Positions 51,575 to 59,124 of a stretch of DNA of 59,124 bases are shown one piece after another. The notes under the pieces were generated by a model. The model was not told the DNA's origin, made no database searches, and was given only the letters and a program-made list of their open reading frames with translations. This DNA is from Prolixibacteraceae bacterium (GTDB lineage Bacteria > Bacteroidota > Bacteroidia > Bacteroidales > Prolixibacteraceae), in contig DPRM01000062.1 of the NCBI GenBank assembly GCA_003537645.1, positions 21,755 to 80,878 on the forward strand, written 5' to 3'. Position 1 is the first letter of the stretch. Every line of letters begins with the position of its first letter. A program made the translations under genes and the position numbers.

Positions 51575-51616
51575 TGAAGTTATTGATGATTTGAAAATTT
51601 ACTATTGACGATTTTT

Positions 51617-52510
51617 TTATTCTGAATCCGCCTCCGGATCCTCATGTTTATGGCTATACCGGTCAGGTACAAAAGTCTGATCTGTAATGGGTGGTCTCTG
51701 GTAAGCCGGAAATTCACTGCGCGGAGGCAAAACGATTGGTTCATACGGAAGCGCTTCGTACGAAATAAGGCTCAAAAGGTGGCTAATGCAGTTTAACCTT
51801 GCAAGTTTTTCGTTGTCGGCAGGTACCACGTACCATGGCGAATGATCCAGATCGGTTTGCTTAAACATTTCGTCTTTCGCTTTTGAGTATTCAACCCACT
51901 TTTCGCGCGAAACAATATCCATCGGGCTAAGTTTCCATCTTTTCGTAGGGTCTTTTAATCTGTCCTGAAAGCGGATTTCCTGTTCCTCATCAGAAACCGA
52001 AAACCAGTATTTAATCAAAATGATTCCTGATCGTATCAGCATCTGTTCAAATTCAGGGCAACTTCTGAAAAACTCATGGTATTGTTCGTCTGTGCAAAAC
52101 CCCATTACATGTTCCACTCCGGCACGATTGTACCAACTCCGGTCGAACAAAACAATCTCGCCAGCCGCTGGAAGATGCTTTACATAGCGCTGAAAATACC
52201 ATTCCGACTTCTCTTTCTCCGTAGGCGTACCAAGGGCTGCAATCCGGCAAATACGAGGATTTAGCGGCCCGGTTATTCGTTTAATCACCCCTCCTTTTCC
52301 GGCGGCATCTCTGCCTTCGAACAAAACCGCCACTTTCAACTGTTTGTATTTCACCCACTCCTGAAGTTTTATCAGCTCTATTTCTAACTTCTGAAGTTCC
52401 TTCTCATATCTTTTGTCGCTGATTAATTTATGATCTTTCTTTTCTGGCTCAACATGTTTATGTTTTTCATCTTCATGTTTTGAATGATGATTTTCAGAAT
52501 TTTTTCCCAT
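51617..52510 (-). CDS. Polyphosphate kinase 2 family protein
   Basis: I chose the ATG at 52510, giving 297 aa; ATGs at 52561 and 52531 add up to 17 residues. The first ~30 residues are a charged His/Lys/Glu tail. The PPK2 core has the Walker A motif GRDAAGKGG at 66-74, the Walker B IVLFDRSWYNRAGVEHVMG around residue 120, and the lid region that follows. The enzyme moves phosphate between polyphosphate and nucleotides (usually ADP or GDP). A neighbouring CorA could supply Mg2+ (inference). Confidence 0.93.
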   Translation of the reverse strand: MGKNSENHHSKHEDEKHKHVEPEKKDHKLISDKRYEKELQKLEIELIKLQEWVKYKQLKVAVLFEGRDAAGKGGVIKRITGPLNPRICRIAALGTPTEKEKSEWYFQRYVKHLPAAGEIVLFDRSWYNRAGVEHVMGFCTDEQYHEFFRSCPEFEQMLIRSGIILIKYWFSVSDEEQEIRFQDRLKDPTKRWKLSPMDIVSREKWVEYSKAKDEMFKQTDLDHSPWYVVPADNEKLARLNCISHLLSLISYEALPYEPIVLPPRSEFPAYQRPPITDQTFVPDRYSHKHEDPEADSE

Positions 52511-52709
52511 TATAATATTGTTTAAATACATAAACTTACGAATTTGAAATTTACGAAACATCCGGCAGTAAACCTAAAAGAGTGAAAATTTCAAAAACTG
52601 TTCAGGCAGAAATTCCGGCAAATCACATAAAAAGTGTTAAACATTGGGAACGAAAGCAGGGCAATCAAGAAAAAGGCGTATTTTCGTCGGTAATTATAAA
52701 ACCAACAGC

Positions 52710-53444
52710 GTGCATCAGAATCTGGTATTAATTCCAACATACAACGAAAAAGAGAACGTTGAACGAATGATCCGAAAGGTCTTTTCACTGAAAACACCTT
52801 TTCAAGTATTAATTATTGACGATAATTCACCTGATGGAACCGGGAGAATTGTTGATCAGCTTATTCCTGAATTTCCTGACAGGCTTCACATTTTGAAACG
52901 GGCCGGAAAAGAAGGACTGGGGAAAGCCTATCTTGCCGGATTTCACTGGGCGCTGGAACACAACTACGATTACATTTTTGAAATGGACTGCGACTTCTCG
53001 CACAATCCGAAAGATCTGGTAAATTTGTATGAAGCTTGTACCACACAAAATGCAAGTCTGGCAATCGGATCGCGTTATATTTCAGGAATTAATGTGATTA
53101 ACTGGCCTCTCGGAAGGGTGCTGATGTCGTACATGGCTTCGGTTTATGTGCGAACAATTACAGGAATGAAAATAATGGATACCACTGCCGGCTTTAAATG
53201 CTATCACCGGAAAGTGCTGGAAACCATTGATTTCGATAACATCCGGCTTAAAGGATATGGATTTCAGATTGAAATGAAATTTAAAACATGGAAACATGGA
53301 TTTAAAATAGTTGAAGTACCTATCATATTTAAAGACCGCACACAGGGAGCTTCGAAAATGAGCGGCGGTATTTTTAACGAAGCGCTTTGGGGAGTACTGA
53401 AAATGAAGATCAGAAGCTGGTTTACCCGTTACCATAAGGCATAA
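52710..53444 (+). CDS. GT2 glycosyltransferase, polyprenyl-phosphate mannose synthase (DPM1)-like
   Basis: The start is uncertain. The open frame has an ATG at 52644, but the family begins with NLVLIPTYNEKENVE, so a GTG at 52710 (244 aa) fits better; a TATTTTCG element just upstream would give a short leader to this start. The GT-A fold shows LIIDDNSPDGTG, the DxD-type EMDCDFSHNP and GYGFQIEMKFK. The enzyme would transfer a hexose, probably mannose, from GDP to a polyprenyl phosphate. There is no C-terminal membrane domain. Confidence 0.9.
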   Translation: MHQNLVLIPTYNEKENVERMIRKVFSLKTPFQVLIIDDNSPDGTGRIVDQLIPEFPDRLHILKRAGKEGLGKAYLAGFHWALEHNYDYIFEMDCDFSHNPKDLVNLYEACTTQNASLAIGSRYISGINVINWPLGRVLMSYMASVYVRTITGMKIMDTTAGFKCYHRKVLETIDFDNIRLKGYGFQIEMKFKTWKHGFKIVEVPIIFKDRTQGASKMSGGIFNEALWGVLKMKIRSWFTRYHKA

Positions 53445-53458
53445 CAAAAACATAAAAT

Positions 53459-54802
53459 ATGAAGACACTCATTAAAAATGCCCGGATTATTAATGAAGGA
53501 CAGATTTTTAGCGGAGCTGTTCTTATTGATGGTGAGTTAATTGCGAAAATATTTAGCGGCGAAATCATTCCGGAAGAATTCACAAGAGGAGCAACAGTAA
53601 TTGATGCACAGGGCAAATACCTGGTTCCGGGAGCAATCGACGATCAAGTGCATTTTCGTGAACCAGGACTGACCCACAAAGGCGAAATTGCCACCGAATC
53701 GAGGGCTGCTGTGGCCGGAGGTGTAACTTCATATATGGAAATGCCCAATACCAATCCGCAGGCGGTAACCCACGAAATACTCGAACAAAAATACCAGCGT
53801 GCTGCCGAAGTTTCGGCTGCAAACTATTCATTTTACATGGGCGCTACCAACGATAATCTGGACGAAGTATTAAAAACCAATGGATCAGATGTTTGCGGAA
53901 TCAAAATATTCATGGGTTCTTCAACCGGAAATATGCTGGTTGACAACGAAGCTGTACTTTCAGAAATATTTAAGAATACCAAATTGCTGGTGGCAACGCA
54001 TTGCGAAGACGAGCCAACCATCATAAAAAACACAGCGATTTACCGAGAAAAATACGGCGATTTTGTTCCAATTTCAGCCCATCCGAAAATACGCAGCGCC
54101 GAAGCTTGTTTCAAATCCTCGTCGAAAGCAGTTGAACTGGCGACTAAATTTGGAACACGGCTGCACGTTTTGCATATTTCAACTGCCGACGAAATGAAAT
54201 TATTTACTTCGGGACCGGTGGCGCAAAAACACATTACCGCCGAAGTTTGTGTCCATCATTTATGGTTCGACGAGAACGATTACATTTATTTCGGGAACTT
54301 TATTAAATGGAATCCGGCTATTAAATCGGCTGACGACAAAGCTGCGCTTTGGGATGCTTTGCTGGCCGACAAAATTGATGTGGTGGCTACCGATCATGCC
54401 CCGCATACTCTTCAGGAAAAAGATCATTCGTACTTTAAAGCACCATCGGGAGGCCCGCTGGTACAGCACTCGCTGGTTGCCATGCTCGAAATGAGCCGAA
54501 AAGGTTTGATTTCGGTGGAAAAGGTGATTGAAAAAATGTGCCATGCTCCAGCCGATTTGTTCCGCATCGACCGTCGCGGCTACATTCGCGAAGGATATTA
54601 CGCTGATTTGGTTTTGGTTGATCAGGCACAATCGTGGAAAGTATCACCCAAAAATATACTTTACAAATGTGGTTGGTCGCCTTTCGACGGAATTGAATTC
54701 TCGCATCAGATAACACATACTTTTGTGAATGGAGAACTGGCTTATGATAAAGGTGTGGTTAATTCAGAAATTCAGGGTAAACGACTGAAGTTTAACCGGT
54801 AG
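53459..54802 (+). CDS. pyrC: Dihydroorotase PyrC
   Basis: PyrC catalyses the third step of pyrimidine synthesis, closing carbamoyl-aspartate to dihydroorotate. The 447-aa protein is a class I amidohydrolase barrel. The lysine expected to be carboxylated is Lys149 (GIKIFMGSSTG), and the catalytic Asp312 is in ATDHAPHT. The usual first metal motif HxH reads QVH here (Gln63-His65 in DDQVHFREPG); I recall the same in other Bacteroidota enzymes. It starts 14 bases after the GT2 gene, with a strong terminator at its end. Confidence 0.94.
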   Translation: MKTLIKNARIINEGQIFSGAVLIDGELIAKIFSGEIIPEEFTRGATVIDAQGKYLVPGAIDDQVHFREPGLTHKGEIATESRAAVAGGVTSYMEMPNTNPQAVTHEILEQKYQRAAEVSAANYSFYMGATNDNLDEVLKTNGSDVCGIKIFMGSSTGNMLVDNEAVLSEIFKNTKLLVATHCEDEPTIIKNTAIYREKYGDFVPISAHPKIRSAEACFKSSSKAVELATKFGTRLHVLHISTADEMKLFTSGPVAQKHITAEVCVHHLWFDENDYIYFGNFIKWNPAIKSADDKAALWDALLADKIDVVATDHAPHTLQEKDHSYFKAPSGGPLVQHSLVAMLEMSRKGLISVEKVIEKMCHAPADLFRIDRRGYIREGYYADLVLVDQAQSWKVSPKNILYKCGWSPFDGIEFSHQITHTFVNGELAYDKGVVNSEIQGKRLKFNR

Positions 54803-54812
54803 TATTCGCAAT

Positions 54813-54853
54813 AAAATGGAAGAGGCTCCGAAAATCAGAGCCTCTTCCATTTT
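54813..54853. terminator. Bidirectional terminator between pyrC and the coiled-coil lipoprotein gene
   Basis: A 16-bp perfect stem (54813-54828 with 54838-54853, arm AAAATGGAAGAGGCTC) has A/T ends on both sides. It ends both convergent transcripts. Confidence 0.92.
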
Positions 54854-54867
54854 ATATTTTCAGCAAT

Positions 54868-55734
54868 TTATTCAACCACAATCAGCAGGTATTTCGAGGC
54901 TTTCCAGAATTCTTCCGGTTTATCGATCACCAGATTTTCAACAGTTTTTTCGCCTGTCAGATGATACGATTCGGCAGGATGGAAGGTAACCAAACGCGCT
55001 TTCTTCGTATTTAGCGACAACTGGCTGAACTCTCGCAAATCAACTTTCATGAAATAATCGCGGTTAAAATCTTTCTTCATTTTAATAGTTTTTCCAAGTC
55101 CCAGAAAACCGCCTTCTTTTTCAATCACATTCTGGTCTTCCAGTTCCTTTTTGGTCCCGAAGGCATAATAAACAGTATTCATGGCAATTGTCTGCTCTTC
55201 AATGGTCTGGGTCTTTGCACTGATGACAGCTTCACTTTCTGCTGTAATCGTTTCAATTTTCCGGTTCAATCCTGCAACATCTATGTTCAGTTTTTCAAGC
55301 TCGTGTTTCAAAAGGGCAATTTCTTCATCTTTCTCGCCCATTTGTTTACTAAGCAACTCAATCATTTTTTCGAGTTCGGCAACTTTCATGTTCGAAGTCC
55401 GCAGTTTTCCCTGAAGTGATTTTACAAGTTCTTTGTTTTTCTGAAGCAGGTCGTTGATCTGGGCGATGTCTTCCATGATCCGTTTTTTAGCAACTGCTTT
55501 AATCTCAGTTCCTGATGCAGTTTGAACCGAAACGATTTTTTCGAGGGTTTTAATCGAATCGAGGTTCATCTGTATTTCGTTCATATCGCCAATCAGCTCA
55601 AGAATAGAAGCGTCTTTCTGAACGCCCAACTGTGCAATGCTGTCTTGCTGAGCCTGCATGCGGGCAATGTCTTTTTTGTGCTGACCACAAGAAGTCAAAA
55701 CCACAACGGATAAAACAAACAATAATTTTTTCAT
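54868..55734 (-). CDS. Coiled-coil lipoprotein, unknown function
   Basis: A 288-aa protein with a lipobox (VVLTSCGQ, Cys16). Residues about 25-180 are a long coiled coil of Glu/Lys/Leu heptads such as KVAELEKMIELLSKQMGEKDEE. The C-terminal 100 residues form a globular domain with YYAFGTKKELED and YFMKVDLREFSQL. Similar proteins are annotated in the phylum only as hypothetical lipoproteins. It is a single-gene unit. Confidence 0.8.
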   Translation of the reverse strand: MKKLLFVLSVVVLTSCGQHKKDIARMQAQQDSIAQLGVQKDASILELIGDMNEIQMNLDSIKTLEKIVSVQTASGTEIKAVAKKRIMEDIAQINDLLQKNKELVKSLQGKLRTSNMKVAELEKMIELLSKQMGEKDEEIALLKHELEKLNIDVAGLNRKIETITAESEAVISAKTQTIEEQTIAMNTVYYAFGTKKELEDQNVIEKEGGFLGLGKTIKMKKDFNRDYFMKVDLREFSQLSLNTKKARLVTFHPAESYHLTGEKTVENLVIDKPEEFWKASKYLLIVVE

Positions 55735-55879
55735 TTGGATATAAATTTAAAGTGAAAATAATCAGTACTAAAAACAGTCGGTTAAGTTTTCATTTACGGT
55801 TGGAAAATCAGTCGGTTGCAAAGCCAGACTACTTTCCTGATTCGCAACAGAAATAATTGACTAAACCTATAAACTCAAG

Positions 55880-56707
55880 TTAAATATCGTTTACTACCTT
55901 TCTATTTTTTTCAAGAACAACCTGATTCAAATCAATCGAATCAAACATTTCGAGAATCCTTTTTTCGGTTTCTTCAAATCCAATCCTGAAAATTTCATCG
56001 GCTTTCTTAAAATCGAACGTATTGTATTTCCGTGTTTCAGGAGGATCGATCACAAAATCGCATTTGGCCAGGCTGCCCCTTACATTCTGGCTCATGGCCA
56101 GTCGGAAAGTTCGTTCGGCAACATTTTTGAGCCCCGAAATATTTTCTTCCGGCCCATTATGGTTTACGTGCACCCCAATCAGTATCTGGCATTGATCGCG
56201 AATGCAATCAACCGGAAGATTATTAAGCAAGCCACCATCAACATAAGAGTTTCCATCGATGATCTGAGGTTCAAAAATAATTGGTATCGAAGCGGAGGCC
56301 AATACCCATTGAAACAGCTTCCCTTCGTGCTTAATTTCGGAATGACCACTGTTAAGGTTTACAACCGAACAATAGAAAGGTTTTTTAAGTCCCGCAAAAT
56401 CATCAGTTTCAATGTTCTGTTCAAGGAGCGAAAGTACCTTCTTAATATCGATCAACCCGTTCGAAGGCAATTGCCATTTAAACATCTTCACCATTTTATT
56501 GGCTTTTACCAGTTCCAGAATTTGCATGGGCTCCATTCCGGCGGCATAAAAAACACCGACTAAGGCTCCGGCGCTTGCTCCTGAAATAATTTCGGGACGA
56601 ATGCCATACTTATGAAGTGCTTCGAGAACACCAATATGAACAATTCCTCTGGCACCGCCACCACTTAAGGCAATACCAAATTTATAGGGTTTGGGGATAT
56701 AGGGCAT
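55880..56707 (-). CDS. Patatin-like phospholipase
   Basis: A 275-aa patatin-fold lipid acyl hydrolase without a signal peptide. The oxyanion motif is SGGGARG (15-21), the nucleophile Ser45 lies in SGASAG, and the catalytic Asp157 is in the DGG motif of YVDGGLLNNL. It is about the length of the RssA-type cytoplasmic family. The substrate is not determined. Confidence 0.93.
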   Translation of the reverse strand: MPYIPKPYKFGIALSGGGARGIVHIGVLEALHKYGIRPEIISGASAGALVGVFYAAGMEPMQILELVKANKMVKMFKWQLPSNGLIDIKKVLSLLEQNIETDDFAGLKKPFYCSVVNLNSGHSEIKHEGKLFQWVLASASIPIIFEPQIIDGNSYVDGGLLNNLPVDCIRDQCQILIGVHVNHNGPEENISGLKNVAERTFRLAMSQNVRGSLAKCDFVIDPPETRKYNTFDFKKADEIFRIGFEETEKRILEMFDSIDLNQVVLEKNRKVVNDI

Positions 56708-56847
56708 GGCAGCATGGTATTTTGTGGTGTAAAGTTAAGCGGATTCATTGATCAAACGATTACCTAACCATAAAATTTTTCAGCAGAGTCACTGATCAGA
56801 ATAAAACTCAAAATCTTTTCATTTTCACTACCGAAATTCAGACCTCC

Positions 56848-57834
56848 TTAATTTCCGGAAATCAAAATTTCTTCAATTTTACCTGCCACTTCGAGCCCTG
56901 CATTGCGACCAACATCGCAGAAAACGGTCTTCCCACTTTTGCGGTCTGTCAGGTTTACTTCAATACTTGCATTCATACTTTCTTCAATACGGCCATCCAT
57001 CAGCCCCAGAATAGGCGATGCAAGCGATGTTGACATTCCCCGCCGGGCAACAATTCCCAACCTGTAAGTTTGGTTTTCAAGCAACAATTCAACTTTATCG
57101 GCATCAACAACTGATTTGCGCAACTTACTCCGGTTGTATGTTGTAAATTGAATTAAACGATCGCCAAGCCATATCCCTGCTATAAAACCAACAAACCAAC
57201 GGCCTAAAAATGGAATTTTGGCAACCGAGACCTTAATTGAGATTCCTGGCTTGCTGAAATGATTGGTTTGCATCCAGATATATGCGCTGGGGAACGAATG
57301 TCCCCAGTCTTTTTCGGTATATCCGCGACCATTATCAAAATTCAATATTTCACCGTTTACTTCCAGATGCCCGCTAATTTTGTGATCCATCGTAACAATT
57401 CCATGATAGCATTCCATAAACGGGATAAAAGTATAGGGACCCATTATTCCGGGCGAATACCAGCGATTTGGCCATGGAACTGTTTCCGAAAACTGAAGAT
57501 TACCTTTTAATTCAGGTAAATTTAGCTGAACTGAATTTTGGGTAAACCGGTTACCATCAATTGAAACTTCGAATTTTCCGACACTTGGAACAAACAACTC
57601 GGGTGGAAATTTGTGATAATGAGCTGTTTGCTTTTTACCGTCGAGCACCTGAATAAAAGCCTGCTTTTTACCCGCTTCGTCCATCGCAATTCCCGGAATA
57701 AAAGCGAACGCTTTGGTTTCAGCTTTATTAATCACTTTAAAATACCAGCCCTCAAAATATTTGCGTTTCTGTGCCCACCCCTGAAAATGATCGGGATTGA
57801 AAATTGCACGTATTTTATTTTGTAAGATGCCCAT
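56848..57834 (-). CDS. Tocopherol-cyclase-like (lipocalin-fold) protein
   Basis: A 328-aa protein of the tocopherol cyclase-like family, recognised from FEGWYFKVIN near the start, YSPGIMGPYTFIPFMECYHGI and the GYTEKDWGHSFP motif. Plant members cyclise tocopherol precursors; the bacterial role is unknown and no tocopherol pathway is present here. It is divergent from sprE. Confidence 0.85.
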   Translation of the reverse strand: MGILQNKIRAIFNPDHFQGWAQKRKYFEGWYFKVINKAETKAFAFIPGIAMDEAGKKQAFIQVLDGKKQTAHYHKFPPELFVPSVGKFEVSIDGNRFTQNSVQLNLPELKGNLQFSETVPWPNRWYSPGIMGPYTFIPFMECYHGIVTMDHKISGHLEVNGEILNFDNGRGYTEKDWGHSFPSAYIWMQTNHFSKPGISIKVSVAKIPFLGRWFVGFIAGIWLGDRLIQFTTYNRSKLRKSVVDADKVELLLENQTYRLGIVARRGMSTSLASPILGLMDGRIEESMNASIEVNLTDRKSGKTVFCDVGRNAGLEVAGKIEEILISGN

Positions 57835-57982
57835 GCCTGAATGCTATAATTTAGTTTCCCAATTTAAGGCTTTCTTTCGGGTAATTACTCTAAAGTTTGT
57901 AATATTGCAAGCTTATTAATTATGACTTTTTTCAACACAAATAACCTGCATTTTAAGGGTACTTATACAATATTATCCCGAA

Positions 57983-59124
57983 TTGGCAGTTTATCCTAGA
58001 GTCAGTAAAAAAGAACTATTGGGCAATCGGTTTTCATATCGCATAATTTTCATCATAGTATTGTTTTTCATCGCTGGATGCTCCACCGAAAAAAACACAG
58101 TAGTATCGCGTGCATACCACAATGTAACAGCACACTACAATGTATATTTCAACGGAAAGGAAAGCCTGAGAGCCGGAACTGTGAAGATAAACAACACGAT
58201 TGAAGATGATTTTTCGAAAGTTTTACCACTCTTTAAATCCAGCAATCCGGCTACCGCCACTGCTGCAACTTCCGATATGGATAATGCAGTTTTGAAAGGA
58301 TCAAAGCTGATACAATCGCACTCCATCACCAAAAAACCAAAACGCAGAAAAAACAGGAGCAAATCGTATATCAATTTTGCCAGCCGCGAAGAATTCAACA
58401 ACTGGGTTGACGATGCCTACATCCTGATGGGGAAAGCTTATTTCTACCAGCACAATTTTTCTTCGGCTATCGAGAATTTTTCGTACGTGGTTCGTAAATT
58501 TCCTGAAGAATCATCAAAATACGACGCGAATATATGGTTGATAAGGAGTTATACCGAACTTGAACGATACGTTGAAGCTTATGAACTGATACAGGTTTTA
58601 CAAACTGACGAGAACTTTCCGCGACGTTTAGATGGAGAACTTGCTGCTGCCACTTCCGATTATTACGCCAGACAACTCAATTATACCGAAGGAATCCCTT
58701 TCCTGTCGATTGCAGTAAAACAGGCAGCAAAAAAGCAGGACAAACTTCGTTTTACTTATGTTTTGGCTCAATGGTATCAGGAAACCGGGAATGCAGAAAA
58801 GGCATCAGAAACATTCAGGCAAATAGCACGAATGAATCCGCCATACAGAATGGCTTTCAATGCTCACATTAGCGCAGCAGGAACTTTTACCGGAACCGGC
58901 GATGCCGAAAAACTAAAAAAAGAGCTCCGGAAAATGCTTCGCGACAAAAAAAATCTGGAATTCCGCGATCAGATTTATTATGCGATCGGAAACATTTCGA
59001 TGAAAGAGGGAAATACAAAACAGGCAAAAGAGGAATATACCAAATCTGCTTCGTTAAGTTCAGCCAATTTATATCAGCGGGCACTCTCCTGTCTCACTCT
59101 TGCGCAAATCTACTTCGACGAGCT
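57983..59124 (+). CDS. porW: Type IX secretion/gliding lipoprotein SprE/PorW (5' part)
   Basis: The open frame has no ATG before its lipoprotein signal; TTG at 57983 or 58019 is a possible start. The lipobox is IAGCSTEK, then comes the family start SRAYHNVTAHYNVYFNGKES. Tetratricopeptide-like repeats with the AYFYQHNFSSAIENF and RKFPEESSKYDAN pattern follow. SprE/PorW links the T9SS translocon with the motor ring and is essential for secretion. The gene runs out of the window; the full protein has about 800-900 residues. It completes a set with porU, porV and gldJ in the same window. Confidence 0.9.
   Translation, partial: MAVYPRVSKKELLGNRFSYRIIFIIVLFFIAGCSTEKNTVVSRAYHNVTAHYNVYFNGKESLRAGTVKINNTIEDDFSKVLPLFKSSNPATATAATSDMDNAVLKGSKLIQSHSITKKPKRRKNRSKSYINFASREEFNNWVDDAYILMGKAYFYQHNFSSAIENFSYVVRKFPEESSKYDANIWLIRSYTELERYVEAYELIQVLQTDENFPRRLDGELAAATSDYYARQLNYTEGIPFLSIAVKQAAKKQDKLRFTYVLAQWYQETGNAEKASETFRQIARMNPPYRMAFNAHISAAGTFTGTGDAEKLKKELRKMLRDKKNLEFRDQIYYAIGNISMKEGNTKQAKEEYTKSASLSSANLYQRALSCLTLAQIYFDE

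Noticed and set aside
1..59124. CRISPR arrays, tRNA/rRNA genes, IS elements, prophage or integrase genes
   Set aside because: I looked through the intergenic regions and gene list and found no regularly spaced repeats, cloverleaf sequences or transposase/integrase motifs. A tRNAscan or CRISPR search would settle this.

Overview
The window comes from a Bacteroidota chromosome. The evidence is a set of type IX secretion/gliding genes (porU, porV, gldJ, sprE/porW), a Bacteroidota-type primary sigma factor without region 1.1, promoters of the -33 TTTG / -7 TAnnTTTG class, very few Shine-Dalgarno sequences, and a propeller/Y_Y_Y sensor kinase. The GH105, GH3 and DUF1080 genes and the long urocanase suggest a free-living, polysaccharide-degrading Bacteroidales/Marinilabiliales-like organism; that placement is inference. 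No tRNA, rRNA, IS element, prophage or CRISPR array was seen.

Layout. 1-2.9 kb: the acidic tail of an unknown gene, an unknown conserved-looking protein, and typA. 3.1-12.65 kb: one long minus-strand histidine operon in transcription order hisG-hisD-hisC-hisB-purU-tlpA-(S23 four-helix protein)-hisH-hisA-hisF-hisIE-DUF4884 remnant. It is preceded by a promoter, a 20-residue leader peptide with four His codons and a terminator hairpin, which together fit a classical ribosome-mediated attenuator. 12.8-19 kb: GH105 hydrolase, a structured intergenic region, rpoD, a DegQ/HtrA protease, a cytochrome c-PQQ sugar dehydrogenase fusion and dodecin. 19-24.6 kb: a large periplasmic-sensor histidine kinase and a lemA-TPM-TPM operon. 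24.7-29 kb: hutU, a thioredoxin-like/CoA-binding pair, then ispF flanked by two related ParE-type toxin-antitoxin modules, one of them with a frameshifted toxin.

29-37.2 kb: the type IX secretion block. porU and porV read left; gldJ and murF read right from a divergent region, and gldJ has a ~125-nt leader with possible RNA structure. 37.2-46.3 kb: thioredoxin, CCA-adding-type nucleotidyltransferase, an EEP-family phosphohydrolase, a beta-helix lipoprotein, a GH3-beta-lactamase fusion, a small HTH protein and a DUF1080 protein. 46.3-50 kb: an amino-sugar module (NagB-like deaminase fused to a PIG-L deacetylase-like domain, plus a ROK regulator). 50-57.8 kb: a possible 47-codon small ORF, corA, ppk2, a dolichyl-phosphate-mannose-synthase-like GT2, dihydroorotase, a coiled-coil lipoprotein, a patatin and a tocopherol-cyclase-like protein. 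57.98 kb to the end: the 5' part of sprE/porW.

The main points for a second look are the his leader/attenuator, the inverted word repeats bounding the S23 gene inside the his operon, degenerate word repeats in several operon spacers, two genes broken by single-base frameshifts, the structured gldJ leader, and an intergenic three-hairpin element at about 14.2 kb.
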